Source of the DNA: an uncultured Faecalibacterium sp. | GTDB taxonomy: Bacteria > Bacillota > Clostridia > Oscillospirales > Ruminococcaceae | Reading direction: 5' to 3' | DNA length: 64,000 bases | Assembly: GCA_934525845.1 (NCBI GenBank) | Contig: CAKSZS010000004.1 | Location: 75,224-139,223 of the forward strand | In this document: one piece after another, positions 26,473 to 35,365 of the stretch | Position numbering within the stretch: position 1 is the first letter of the stretch | How the letters are laid out: the number at the start of each line of letters is the position of its first letter | Program-made: the position numbers and the translations under genes | The notes under the pieces: generated by a model | Told to the model about the DNA's origin: nothing | What the model saw: only the letters and a program-made list of their open reading frames with translations | Database searches by the model: none

Positions 26473-27042
26473 ATGAAACGCAACACCATGAACCGTCTGT
26501 GCAGCCTGGCTGCCGCCGCCCTGATCGCTGTGAGCTGCTTTGCCCTGACCGGCTGCGGCAGCAGCGCATCTTCCACTGCTTCTTCCACCGCTTCCACCAC
26601 TGCTTCCGCAGCTGCCGCCGGTGACAACACCTGCGGCGAGAACGTGACCTGGACCCTGGAAGACGGCACCCTGACCATCAGCGGCACCGGCCGTATGACC
26701 GACTACAACGCCAACTCTCCCGCTCCCTGGGCAGATCAGGCCGATGACGTCACCGCTGTGGTGGTGGAAGCCGGCGTGACCACCGTGGGCGGCAGCGCCT
26801 TCAAGGGCTGCACCAACCTGACCACGGTAACTCTGGCCGACGGTGTGGAGTACATCGAGACCGCTGCCTTCAACGGCTGCACTTCCCTGTCCGACATCAC
26901 CATCCCGGAGAGCGTGGGCTACATCAAGACCGGTGCGTTCAAGGACTGCAATGCGCTGACCAGCGTGACCGTCCGCAGCAACTGCCGCATGGACCTGAAC
27001 GTCTTCCCCGCCGCCGTGGAGATCAACCACTACGAGGGCTGA
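26473..27042 (+). CDS. Lipoprotein with BspA-type leucine-rich repeats
   Basis: A 189-residue surface lipoprotein. The signal peptide ends in a FALTGC lipobox and is followed by a Ser/Ala/Thr-rich tether (about 25-50). Two to three LRR_5/BspA-like repeats follow, in the pattern VxxVGGSAFKGCTNLTTVTLADGVEYIETAAFNGCTSLSDITIPESV. Such repeats usually mediate binding to host or bacterial surfaces. It is shorter than most BspA proteins. Confidence 0.85.
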   Translation: MKRNTMNRLCSLAAAALIAVSCFALTGCGSSASSTASSTASTTASAAAAGDNTCGENVTWTLEDGTLTISGTGRMTDYNANSPAPWADQADDVTAVVVEAGVTTVGGSAFKGCTNLTTVTLADGVEYIETAAFNGCTSLSDITIPESVGYIKTGAFKDCNALTSVTVRSNCRMDLNVFPAAVEINHYEG

Positions 27043-27155
27043 GAAGCGCTGAAGCGGACCGGAGTTTTCAGGGCGCGGGATTTGTGCTATAATAAAAATC
27101 CAGCACGCGCCGCATTCCGGGCGGCATGATTCTCAAACGACAAGAGGTGTTTTGC

Positions 27156-27830
27156 ATGAAAACCTTTAAGCTTCATCTGATCCGCCACGGCGTCACCGCC
27201 GGAAATCTGCAGGGGCTGTACATCGGCAGCGGCACGGATCTCCCGCTGTGTGACGAAGGCCGTGCCCAGCTGGCGGAACTGAAAGAACGGTTCGAGTATC
27301 CGCAGGTGGATACCGTGTTCTCCTCCCCCATGCTGCGGGCGGTGGAAACGGCGAACATCCTGTTCCCCAACGCGTCCCACACCTTCACGGTGCACGATCT
27401 GCGGGAAGCAGGCTTCGGCAAGTTTGAGAACCGGCCCGTGAAGGAGCTGGTGCACGACGAGGACTTCAAAAAATGGATCACCCCCGGTTCCGGCTTTGTG
27501 CCGGAGGGGGCAGAACCCACCGAACAGTTCCACGCCCGCTGTGCCGAGAGCCTGATGAAGCTGTTTGAGTATATGATCCGCATGGACGTGGCCGAAGCGG
27601 CCTGCGTGACCCACGGCGGCGTCATTATGAGTATGCTGAGCCAGCGCGCCCTGCCCTCCCGCCGCCCGGAACAGTGGATGGCCGACCCGGGATGCGGCTA
27701 CACCGTCCAGACCGATGTGCAGCTGTGGATGCGGGATCGTCTGGTGGAAGCCATTGACATCGTGCCCTTCGGCTATGCCGACACCCTGCAGGGTCAGGCG
27801 GAGGCCGAAGAAAATGAGGCCTACGAGTAA
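27156..27830 (+). CDS. Histidine phosphatase family protein (phosphoglycerate-mutase-like)
   Basis: A 224-residue enzyme with the phosphohistidine motif LIRHGVTAGN at the N-terminus, SSPMLRAVETANIL, and the second catalytic histidine in VTHGGVIMSML. It is related to GpmB/CobC-type phosphatases; substrate not predictable. The start at 27156 is preceded by AGAGGTG; the upstream ATG at 27126 has no ribosome-binding site. Confidence 0.88.
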   Translation: MKTFKLHLIRHGVTAGNLQGLYIGSGTDLPLCDEGRAQLAELKERFEYPQVDTVFSSPMLRAVETANILFPNASHTFTVHDLREAGFGKFENRPVKELVHDEDFKKWITPGSGFVPEGAEPTEQFHARCAESLMKLFEYMIRMDVAEAACVTHGGVIMSMLSQRALPSRRPEQWMADPGCGYTVQTDVQLWMRDRLVEAIDIVPFGYADTLQGQAEAEENEAYE

Positions 27831-27928
27831 GGAAAGGGTTACAATCCCCGCGCGTCCCTTGACAGAACGCGGATAATCCTTTATTGTATAAAGAAGAACA
27901 TCGCTTCATGTGCAAGGAGGAAGCCCCC

Positions 27929-28534
27929 ATGTCGCAATCCATCTCCCGCCGGTCATTTCTGAAATGTGCCGGCTCCGGTGCGGTCAGCTTTGCCGCTGCC
28001 CTGCTCACCGGTGTTTCTGCGGCTGCGCAGCAGCCCTGCAGGGCGGATGAACCCGCCCTGCTGGATGACAAAGCTGCCGTGGAACTGCTGGGCTATGCCC
28101 CGGCCCCGGAGCTGGGCTGCGTGCTGGTGTATCTGTCGGTGGAAAATCTTTCGTCCAACAGCCTGCCGGTGGGCGCAAGCTACCTGCAGAGCCGGGAGGT
28201 GCGCACCCGTGCCGATTTGTTCAGCATGGGGACCGGCCTGACGGCTTCCTGCAGCGGGCAGCCGGTGCGGTGCGGCAGCTTTGCTGCTCCGCTGTACGGA
28301 GAAAACGCCGCCGATGCGTCCATTTTCACCCTGAATCTGGCGGCTGGCCGCGGTGCGCTGCTGCACTGCTTCTGCGCTGTGCCGGCGGATTGGCAGACCC
28401 TGGAGCTGACCTATGCCCCGGACTTTGCGTCCGGCCGCAGTGTGACCTTTACCGTGCACCGCGCCGCAGACGAAGTGTCGCTGGGGGCGGTGCCTACGTC
28501 TCCTGCCGAAGTGGGCAGCGTGGTAGACCTGTAA
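27929..28534 (+). CDS. Tat-exported protein, paralogue 4 (no lipobox)
   Basis: A 201-residue protein with MSQSISRRSFLKCAG, a twin-arginine signal, but without the LxGC lipobox of its relatives; a cleavable site near SAAAQQ is likely instead. The mature domain keeps the family pattern, including LGCVLVYLSVENLSSNSLPVG and ADWQTLELTYAPDFASGRSVTF. CAAGGAGGA precedes the start. It sits about 3 kb from the other three copies, on the opposite strand. Function unknown. Confidence 0.75.
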   Translation: MSQSISRRSFLKCAGSGAVSFAAALLTGVSAAAQQPCRADEPALLDDKAAVELLGYAPAPELGCVLVYLSVENLSSNSLPVGASYLQSREVRTRADLFSMGTGLTASCSGQPVRCGSFAAPLYGENAADASIFTLNLAAGRGALLHCFCAVPADWQTLELTYAPDFASGRSVTFTVHRAADEVSLGAVPTSPAEVGSVVDL

Positions 28535-28547
28535 TAAAAAGAAATCG

Positions 28548-28587
28548 AAAAGAGCTGCTGCACAAAACAATGTGCAGCAGCTCTTTT
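28548..28587. terminator. Bidirectional terminator
   Basis: AAAAGAGCTGCTGCAC and its inverse around AAAACAAT, with A4 and T4 ends. Confidence 0.88.
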
Positions 28588-28632
28588 GCTGCAGCGGTCT
28601 CGCATGGTCTGTTAAAACTTCTTATATTGCTG

Positions 28633-28795
28633 TAGGGAACGCATTTATGCGTTCCGCTCGCTTCCCAGCAGAGGGTGCTTTCCTGCGGAACGGATGAATC
28701 CGTTCCCTACGGGAAACCCGGCAGCGTTTTGGTTCTGCCAAAGTCAGGGAGAAGGCATCGCGTTAGCGATGCCGGGGAGGGTGAGCGCACTCCTA
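28633..28795. repeat. Palindromic intergenic repeats of a second type
   Basis: TAGGGAACGCAT...(28633) and ...ATCCGTTCCCTA (ending 28709) are inverted ends enclosing GGAACGCATTTATGCGTTCC and GGAACGGATGAATCCGTTCC hairpins. A second small unit at 28743-28795 has the GGCATCGCGTTAGCGATGCC hairpin. Both lie between convergent genes, and nothing else is visible in the 285-bp gap. Confidence 0.6.
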
Positions 28796-28820
28796 TTGTG
28801 CGGAAAACTGCGTTTTTTCG

Positions 28821-29903
28821 TTATTCTTCCACCGCGAGAAGATCGTCTCCGGCGGCGTTCCGCACGCTGAGTTCTTCGCCGGTCAGGCTGGAAAGCAGTG
28901 CGATGTAGCTGCGCCCGCTCTCGATGGACAGCGGGCGGCCATCTGCATCGTAAAAAAGAAGCGTGGAATGGGTGCCCTGTGTCCAGGTGATGTGCCACAG
29001 ATGCCCGCCGTTCAGCCAGACGCCGCCGCCCATGGACAGGTCATAATCCAGGGTCTGGCCGTCATCCCGGGTCTCGGAAGCACTGTACAGGATCAGCAGG
29101 TTGTCAAAAGCAGCCTGTGTGCCGGTGTTGGCGTCCCGCTGCGGGGTACCGTCTGCGTGCAGCATTCCATAAACGCCCCGGCCGGCGTTGTAGGCAAAGC
29201 AGGTGCTGCCCTGTTCCCGGAACGTCACGGTGACTTGTTCAGCGTCAGCAGCGTCTGCGTCCGGCAGATGTCCGCCGGTCTGCATGGGCAGCAAAGCGGG
29301 CACCGAAGGCGTCTCCGGTTCGCCCTCTCCGGGATCTGCCGCAGGTTCCCCTTCCAGTGCAGCGGAGATGTTCAGCGCAGAAAGCACGCTCTCCACGGCG
29401 TTTCCGCTGGTGCGCCACAGCGGCGCAGTGACCCACTGCGCGCCGCCGGTAAAGGCGTTGCGCCCTACCACCAGGGCATCGACGGGCTGGATGCCGTAAT
29501 AATCCAGATAATTGCGGGTGTAGCGCCCGCAGCCCCGCTGGATGGGCAGCACCTGCTGACCGCTGAGCAGCCGCCAGTAGATGTCCGAGCCTTCGGTCAC
29601 GGGGCCTACAGCAGGCATGGCCTGCACCGAGGGGTACACCAGGCACAGACTGGGGGAGACCGCTGTGTGGGTCAGGGTCTCCAGCACCACCGAGGCGCTG
29701 CCGATGCCCCACTGGGTAGTGCTGTCCGGAGCGTTGTCGATGACCACGGCAGCGGGGCGCCGGCCGGGGTACAGCAGTTCCTGTCCGGTCAGAGGATCGG
29801 CAGCGGCAGAGCCGGAATCGGAGCCGCTGGAAGCCGAGCAGCCGGCAAGCAGGACGGCACACAGTGCAGCTGCACCCAGCAGACGGACCCAAATGCGTTT
29901 CAT
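28821..29903 (-). CDS. DUF3048-type (YerB-like) lipoprotein, copy 2
   Basis: A 360-residue lipoprotein (lipobox VLLAGC near residue 22). The mature part resembles YerB/DUF3048 proteins: PAAVVIDNAPDSTTQWGIGSASVVLET, the acidic VGPVTEGSDIYWRLLSG and the late FDNLLILYS and WTQGTHSTLLFYDADGRPL segments. It lies 13 bases after its larger paralogue at 29917 in the same operon. DUF3048 function is not established; a cell-envelope role is likely. Confidence 0.8.
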   Translation of the reverse strand: MKRIWVRLLGAAALCAVLLAGCSASSGSDSGSAAADPLTGQELLYPGRRPAAVVIDNAPDSTTQWGIGSASVVLETLTHTAVSPSLCLVYPSVQAMPAVGPVTEGSDIYWRLLSGQQVLPIQRGCGRYTRNYLDYYGIQPVDALVVGRNAFTGGAQWVTAPLWRTSGNAVESVLSALNISAALEGEPAADPGEGEPETPSVPALLPMQTGGHLPDADAADAEQVTVTFREQGSTCFAYNAGRGVYGMLHADGTPQRDANTGTQAAFDNLLILYSASETRDDGQTLDYDLSMGGGVWLNGGHLWHITWTQGTHSTLLFYDADGRPLSIESGRSYIALLSSLTGEELSVRNAAGDDLLAVEE

Positions 29904-29916
29904 GGCGTTTCCTCGT

Positions 29917-31179
29917 TTACTGATAGCTGAAATTGGACCACTCGTCATCGTCCACGATGGCAAGATAGGTCTTGCCGCGGTTGAAGAGCATTTCGCTGCC
30001 GTCGGCATCGTAGACCTTCAGCGGGTGCTCCGGGGAGGCTTTTTCCCAGTGGCCGGTCTTTACGCCGCCCCGGGAGAAATAATAGGCCTCGCCGCCGGAG
30101 ATGTAGCTCACCTGCTGCACATCGCCGGAGTCACCGGGATAGGCGGCAATGGGCGCAAAGCAGACCAGCAGGTTGTCAAAGCTCAGCTGCTTGTTGTTCA
30201 GCTCGTCCACGGCGTTCTCGAAGCCGCCTGCAGCGTGGCTGTACATCTGCATCTTGTAGGTGCGGCTCAGCAGGCTGTAAGTAAAGCTGGTCTTGTAGTT
30301 GTCCGAGTGCACGATGCGCACCGTGCGGCCGGACGCTGCCCCGTGCATCGTGTTTTCGGCATCGGTGCGGTAGTCGGTGAACCGGAAGAAGGTGTCCTCG
30401 TAGTTGTACTTCAGGCTGATCCCGGCATTGGCAGCGGCTTGCTTGATCTCCTTGCCGGAGGTGAACTCAGTGTGTTCGTAGGCCACATTGCGGCCCCGGC
30501 TGTCCCGGTGAGCCACATGGGGATGGGTGGGCGTGTTGAAGTAGCTCTTGCCGCCGATGTTCAGGCCAGAGTAGTCGTATACGCTGATGAATTTGGTGCA
30601 GGGGGCGCTTTCGCCGTCGTGGTAGTACAGCGCCTGCCAGGGCATCAGAAGCTGCAGGAACTGGTCACGGCCGGAACGCATGGGGCCGACTTCGGGGATG
30701 GAGTCGGCGTCGTGGTACACCGCACAGAAGCGGGTGATGCCGCCTTCCACCTTGCTCTCGATGAGCAGGTCGGCGGAGGAAAGGCCGCGCTGGGGGCGGG
30801 CGTTCTGCCGCTCCGAGTAGCTGATGTTGTTCACCATCACGCCCACGATGCGTCCGCCGCTGCGCTTGGCCTCACCGGTCAGCGGGTCGGCATCGTAGAC
30901 CGGCAGCGAAACCGTGGAGGAAGCGGCTTCCTCCACGGTGGACGATGCAGCGGCCTCCGAAGCAGCCGAGGACGCGGCGGCCTCCCCGGATGCGGCAGAA
31001 GCGACCGCAGAGGATGCCGCTTCCGATGAGGCGGCACTGCCATAGCCCAGCGTTTTTTTCCACCAGTCGGTAAAAGACCCGCCCAGAGCGGCGCTGCCTG
31101 CGGCACGGCAGCCGGTGAGCGCCAGCGATGCGGCGGCAAGGCCGGAGATGCGAAGAACGGCACGGCGTGTGATTTTCAT
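29917..31179 (-). CDS. DUF3048-type (YerB-like) lipoprotein, copy 1
   Basis: A 420-residue exported lipoprotein with MKITRRAVLRISG (Tat-like) and lipobox LALTGC. A long low-complexity Ala/Ser/Glu tether (about 48-95) is followed by the DUF3048 domain: GVMVNNISYSERQNARPQRGLSSADLLIES, VYHDADSIPEVGPMRSGRDQF and the C-terminal WEKASPEHPLKVYDADG. AGGAGGC lies upstream of the ATG. It is the first gene of a two-gene operon with copy 2, oriented away from the tRNA. Confidence 0.85.
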   Translation of the reverse strand: MKITRRAVLRISGLAAASLALTGCRAAGSAALGGSFTDWWKKTLGYGSAASSEAASSAVASAASGEAAASSAASEAAASSTVEEAASSTVSLPVYDADPLTGEAKRSGGRIVGVMVNNISYSERQNARPQRGLSSADLLIESKVEGGITRFCAVYHDADSIPEVGPMRSGRDQFLQLLMPWQALYYHDGESAPCTKFISVYDYSGLNIGGKSYFNTPTHPHVAHRDSRGRNVAYEHTEFTSGKEIKQAAANAGISLKYNYEDTFFRFTDYRTDAENTMHGAASGRTVRIVHSDNYKTSFTYSLLSRTYKMQMYSHAAGGFENAVDELNNKQLSFDNLLVCFAPIAAYPGDSGDVQQVSYISGGEAYYFSRGGVKTGHWEKASPEHPLKVYDADGSEMLFNRGKTYLAIVDDDEWSNFSYQ

Positions 31180-31404
31180 GCAAAAGCCTCCTGCTCAGAC
31201 AAATTCAGGACCGTGTCCGGCAAACCGCCGGAACGGAGAAAAGTTGTTTTTGATTTGATTGTAACGATTCCGTCCGGATTTGTAAAGTGAAACTTGCAGG
31301 CAGTGCCTGCCGGCAAGTTTTTTCGGCATTTTTGCCCGGCGGCTCTTGCATTTTTGCTGGAATTGTGGTAATATTATTCGGCAGTATTGTATTTCTGCCG
31401 ATAT

Positions 31405-31480
31405 GCGCTCGTAGCTCAGCCGGTAGAGCATCTGACTTTTAATCAGAGGGCCAGGGATTCGAGTTCCCTCGAGCGCACCA
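31405..31480 (+). tRNA. tRNA-Lys (anticodon UUU)
   Basis: A 76-nt cloverleaf: acceptor arms GCGCTCG and CGAGCGC with encoded ACCA, D-arm GCTC-AGCCGGTAGA-GAGC, anticodon stem-loop CTGAC-TTTTAA-TCAG reading TTT, and T-arm with GGATTCGAGTTCC. Its 3' end faces the integrase gene, so it is the probable attachment site of the island. Confidence 0.97.
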
Positions 31481-31524
31481 AAATCCCACGAAGAATCGTA
31501 AGATTCATCGTGGGATTTTCTTTT
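31480..31524 (+). terminator. Terminator after tRNA-Lys
   Basis: AAATCCCACGA and TCGTGGGATTT arms around a 16-base loop, then CTTTTT. If attL lies in the tRNA 3' end, this hairpin belongs to the island side. Confidence 0.85.
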
Positions 31525-31535
31525 TATACGCCATT

Positions 31536-31634
31536 TGCACGGTCTCTGCACGGTTTTTGCACGGTCCGCATTTTTCGTATCAGATGGAGTAAGTCCGTGA
31601 ATTACTCTGCAATTCGTGCTATTTTTTGCAATTC
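31536..31634. repeat. Direct repeats beside the integrase (candidate arm-type binding sites)
   Basis: TGCACGGT occurs at 31536, 31547 and 31558, exactly 11 bp apart, about one helical turn. TGCAATTC occurs at 31608 and 31627. Both sets lie between the tRNA 3' end and the integrase stop, where tyrosine integrases bind arm sites. Confidence 0.6.
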
Positions 31635-33018
31635 AGGTCAGCAGAGCCAGTCGAAGCTGCGCTTTTACGGCAGGGCCTGCGTCCTTCAGAAGCTCCAGCA
31701 GAGCCGACACGGAGATGGTCGGTTCTGCTTCAACCGGGGCAGTCTGCACAGGTATTGTTCCCGGCTTGTAGAAGCCCTCCTCGAACTTCTTGCCCAGCTT
31801 CTTGCGGGAATCCTGCTGGATGTGCGCATAGGTGTTGACCAGAAGATTGGCGCTGGCGTGGCCCGTTGTGCCCTGCACCGCTTTCACATCGCCGCCGGAG
31901 ATCATCAGCTGATAGGTGGCACTGGAATGCCGCAGGCCATGGAACACGATGCGGGTGAACTCCGGGTGCTCGTCTTGCCACTTGATGAACTTCTTGCGGA
32001 TAAGGATCGGCTCTACCGCCAGCCCGTTGGGTAGGCGCAGCAGCATCCCGCTGTTGCGGTAGCGTTCCGGGTCAACGGCTTCGTCCATTTCCAAACGCTT
32101 CAGCCAGTGTTTCAGTTCTTCTTTCAACACTGCCGTCATGAAGATGGTTCGTTTGGAGGATGCTGTTTTGGTCTTTTTGAGCACCAGCGTTGTGGTGCTG
32201 CCCTCACGCTTATCTTCAAATTCCTGCAAGATGCAGCCCTTGCCCGTTTTTGCCAGCGATATCTTTTGGACACGCTGCATACACTTGTTGATGTGGAACG
32301 TGCCGGTGCCGTCTGCTCCCTCAAAATCAAGATCTTCCGGGGTCAGACCAGCGACTTCGCCCTCTCGCAGTGCACCCACCAGTGTAAGGTGGACTGCCAG
32401 ATGCAGGATGGGGTCCTCCATGCTGGCAAGTGCGGCCCACATCTCGTCCGCGTCCCAGATGGCACGCTCCTGAATCGACTTTTTAGGGCTGTCCACCGGA
32501 ACGGGGCTTTTGATGAGGATGCCCCACTCCACCGCGTATTGGAACGCTGTCCGCAGCAGGCGATGCACCTCGTGGATAGTCGTGCCGGAGAGAAAACGCT
32601 GCTTCTGCTTTTCCGAAAGAACCTGCTTTTTGCCCTCAAGATACTGGCCGCAGGGCGTTTTGCCAAGAGTGGCATACAGGTCCTCCAGATGGTAGGGTTT
32701 GAGCTTTTGCATCTGCATATCGCCGATGTACGGAATAATGAGGTTCTGGACCGTTCCCAGATTAGATTGATAGGTGCAGGGTGCCCATTTGTGCTTGTTA
32801 CACTGCTTAGGAAGCCACTCCATCAAAAACTCTTTGACGGTGATGGTGGACGGAATCAGAAACGTTCCGTTTGCCAGTTCATGTTCGATTTGTTTTTTGC
32901 GATTTGTTGCCTCCTCTTTCGTGGAAAAACTTTCCCATTTGTTGCAGTTTTTGCCCTGCTCGTCTTGGTAAGTATAGCGGACGCCATAGGAGCTGCCGCG
33001 TTTCGTAATATATGCCAT
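31633..33018 (-). CDS. int: Tyrosine site-specific integrase
   Basis: A 461-residue phage/ICE-type integrase. The N-terminal AP2-like arm-binding segment (YGVRYTYQDEQGKNCNKWESFSTKEEAT), a SAM-like core-binding domain from about residue 65, and the catalytic domain are in order. Catalytic residues are visible in GALREGEVAGL (Arg), FHGLRHSSATYQL (His-x-x-Arg), GHASANLLVNTYAHI (His and nucleophile Tyr). It abuts the tRNA-Lys, its presumed target. xis lies 15 bases upstream. Confidence 0.95.
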   Translation of the reverse strand: MAYITKRGSSYGVRYTYQDEQGKNCNKWESFSTKEEATNRKKQIEHELANGTFLIPSTITVKEFLMEWLPKQCNKHKWAPCTYQSNLGTVQNLIIPYIGDMQMQKLKPYHLEDLYATLGKTPCGQYLEGKKQVLSEKQKQRFLSGTTIHEVHRLLRTAFQYAVEWGILIKSPVPVDSPKKSIQERAIWDADEMWAALASMEDPILHLAVHLTLVGALREGEVAGLTPEDLDFEGADGTGTFHINKCMQRVQKISLAKTGKGCILQEFEDKREGSTTTLVLKKTKTASSKRTIFMTAVLKEELKHWLKRLEMDEAVDPERYRNSGMLLRLPNGLAVEPILIRKKFIKWQDEHPEFTRIVFHGLRHSSATYQLMISGGDVKAVQGTTGHASANLLVNTYAHIQQDSRKKLGKKFEEGFYKPGTIPVQTAPVEAEPTISVSALLELLKDAGPAVKAQLRLALLT

Positions 33019-33033
33019 ACGTTATCTCCTTTT

Positions 33034-33345
33034 TCAAGCTGCCCGGAGCCACGCATCGAAACTGTCTTTCGGGATGCGGATGCTTCCGCCTACCCGCAGA
33101 ACACGGAATTCGGTGGTGCTGTTGCACAGGTTGTAAGCAGAGCGCAGGCTGATGGACAGCATCTGCGCAATTTCCTCCACCGTGTACACCAGTGTTGTGG
33201 CTTTCAGGCTGTCAGTCGGAGACTTGACGGCATTGGTTTGAGTGACCACTTCCATTGTATCGTTATTCGGAATGGTCCGCAAGATGTTTTTCGTATAATT
33301 CAAAGATTTCACAGTTTCGGTCGCAACAGGCCGAGATTTGTTCAT
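33034..33345 (-). CDS. xis: Excisionase-type HTH protein
   Basis: A 103-residue small DNA-binding protein. The C-terminal 55 residues are a MerR/excisionase-like winged helix (YTVEEIAQMLSISLRSAYNLCNSTTEFRVLRVGGSIRIPKDSFDAWLRAA). ATGGAGG precedes the ATG at 33345. Position just upstream of int supports a recombination-directionality role. Confidence 0.85.
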   Translation of the reverse strand: MNKSRPVATETVKSLNYTKNILRTIPNNDTMEVVTQTNAVKSPTDSLKATTLVYTVEEIAQMLSISLRSAYNLCNSTTEFRVLRVGGSIRIPKDSFDAWLRAA

Positions 33346-33468
33346 AGGCAAAACCTCCATGTTTTATTTTTGATGTAAGTTCAAAATCGCCTGCTCGCTC
33401 TGCTCATTCTGCACATTTCACGCACTGTGAGCAGGCTGAGCAGGGCTTTTTCAAGTTGATTCTATTTT

Positions 33469-34818
33469 TTAATCCCACGGACTTGGAATATCAACGGGTA
33501 AAAATGGGTCAACATCTACGTTGTGAAAGCCTCGGTTTGTGCCGATGCACTTATCATCATAGACGATGCCCAGACTTTTCTGGTTGTCTTTCAGGTGGTG
33601 GATAAAGGTGGATGCCGCCAGTGGCTTTTCCAGATTGTCCAGGCACCAGCGTTCATAGACCTTATAAAAATCCGTAGACTTGCACTTGGCACCTTGCCGA
33701 ATCTCAAAGTAACCCTCGGATTTAAGAAAGCCCAGAATGTTGTTGCCCTGCTCCATCGCTTCTTTCAGGTTTGCGGCAGTGCGTTCGCTGATGGTAAACT
33801 GGTAATTGTTCTGAATCAGCCGATGCAGCCCCTCCAATGCCCAAAGCAGGATGCCTTCTTTTTCATTCCGCATCTTGTCAATGAGAAAAGGATCATCCAC
33901 TCGGCCAACGGGCTTTTCCTTGGTGGTGAGCAGCAGTTGGCGGCGATAGAATCCGTTGGACTTATCATAAAGTGCGTGTAAGCTGCCATTCCCGAAGCAG
34001 GCAAACCGCACATACAGCGTACCCTGCACACTCTGCTGGCCTTTGCGCTCAATATCAATTTTATCTTCCAGCGTGACAAGGGTTTTAATGTTGTTGGTCT
34101 GCGGCAGGGCCTCGGTTTTCATGTCATCGTCCACCAGAAGCAGCTTGTACTCCAAGTCTGCACGGGCAAAGCGGTTGGTTTCTACCTTTTGCAGACTTCC
34201 CGTGTACATGCTGTTGCCAAACAATTCTCGCAGAATCAGCCCGATTCTGGATTTTCCCTCGCCACCCTTTCCGACCATCAGCAGCATTTTCTGTGCTTTG
34301 GTGACAGGCAGCAGGCAATAGCCGATGTATTCCTGCAAGGCTGGAATATCTTCTTCGTACAGCAGTTCATTTAAGAATTGCAGCCAGCGCGTTGGTGCTG
34401 GTGCATCCGGCACATAGGAGATGGGCAGACGGTTCATGCAGTATTCTTTTTCAGGTGTAAAGTGACCGTCTACAAAATATGTACCGTTTCGGACATGGAT
34501 ACGGTCTGTCTGAATCTTCGGCGGCTTAGATGCACAGGCCAGCTTGATGGCCTGCACGATGTGCTCAATCCGCCGTGCTACGCTGGTGGTTGCATAATAG
34601 CGAATCTGTTCGTAGATTTCCTTTTTCAGTGGGGCTTCATCCTCTACCATGCCATCCACCGTGAATAGCCTGCCTTGAAAGCAGCGCATGGGGTGCTGGC
34701 TCAAAAAGTAATCTGCAAACAATGGTTCAATGATTTTTCCGTTATCCCCCACCCAGTTCCGGGCGGGTGCGCTATGCTGCTTCTTCGGTTTCTTTGCATC
34801 GTTCGATTGCTTCTCCAA
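33469..34818 (-). CDS. Phage/plasmid-type SF3 helicase (D5/P4 primase C-terminal family)
   Basis: A 449-residue protein resembling VirE/D5_N-P4 helicases of mobile elements. The ATP-binding loop is MVGKGGEGKSRIGLIL (about 185-200), followed by LLLVDDDM as the likely Walker B and an arginine-finger-like FYRRQLLLTT. It would unwind the element for replication. It overlaps the zinc-primase gene at 34772, which supplies the priming domain, so the two genes together equal one primase-helicase. Confidence 0.8.
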   Translation of the reverse strand: MEKQSNDAKKPKKQHSAPARNWVGDNGKIIEPLFADYFLSQHPMRCFQGRLFTVDGMVEDEAPLKKEIYEQIRYYATTSVARRIEHIVQAIKLACASKPPKIQTDRIHVRNGTYFVDGHFTPEKEYCMNRLPISYVPDAPAPTRWLQFLNELLYEEDIPALQEYIGYCLLPVTKAQKMLLMVGKGGEGKSRIGLILRELFGNSMYTGSLQKVETNRFARADLEYKLLLVDDDMKTEALPQTNNIKTLVTLEDKIDIERKGQQSVQGTLYVRFACFGNGSLHALYDKSNGFYRRQLLLTTKEKPVGRVDDPFLIDKMRNEKEGILLWALEGLHRLIQNNYQFTISERTAANLKEAMEQGNNILGFLKSEGYFEIRQGAKCKSTDFYKVYERWCLDNLEKPLAASTFIHHLKDNQKSLGIVYDDKCIGTNRGFHNVDVDPFLPVDIPSPWD

Positions 34819-35260
34819 GGGCGGTCACTTCCTTTCCGTTCAATAGTTGTTGCTTTTCATGTGGACTTCCCTGCAAAAGAATATCTAGCAGATATTGCAC
34901 ACGGTCTGCGTAGTGCAGGCTTGCGACAAAACAAGGATGCAAGGCTTCTTCTGGATTTTGGGGTGCATAGGCCATGCGCCAATTTGCCAGCAGAGAACGA
35001 TAGCTGCACAAGATTTTATAGAATTGCTCTTTCGGACTTAGCGGCTTTTCCACTGGCTTGCAGGAAAATGGTTGAAAATTATCTGTTGCAGAAAGTCCAA
35101 AATCTGCGGCCAGCTTTTTAGCCGCCTGCCGCAAGGACAGCTGAAACAATTTTGCAGTAAAGTCGATTACATCACCATCCGCTCCACAGCCAAAACAGTG
35201 AAAACGAGAATCCACTTTCATGCTGGGATTGCGGTCTGCATGGAATGGACAGCAAATCAT
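34772..35260 (-). CDS. CHC2 zinc-finger primase-like protein
   Basis: DNA primase zinc-binding domain: CCPFHADRNPSMKVDSRFHCFGCGADGDVIDF carries the C-x2-H...C-x2-C ligands; the rest is helical. From the ATG at 35260 it is 162 residues. The open frame continues upstream to 35365 without a stop (coding ...NLFEIVKRNITARQAAEVYGFQ...), which looks like genuine primase sequence, but contains no ATG, GTG or TTG. It directly follows the relaxase stop in the same frame with AAAGGAGG at the junction. The true start may be non-canonical. Confidence 0.75.
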   Translation of the reverse strand: MICCPFHADRNPSMKVDSRFHCFGCGADGDVIDFTAKLFQLSLRQAAKKLAADFGLSATDNFQPFSCKPVEKPLSPKEQFYKILCSYRSLLANWRMAYAPQNPEEALHPCFVASLHYADRVQYLLDILLQGSPHEKQQLLNGKEVTALGEAIERCKETEEAA

Positions 35261-35365
35261 GTTGCCACGATTTGGCTGAAAGCCATAGACTTCTGCGGCC
35301 TGTCGGGCGGTGATATTCCGTTTTACGATTTCAAATAAGTTGTCGTTCTTGAAGATTTTCCTCCT

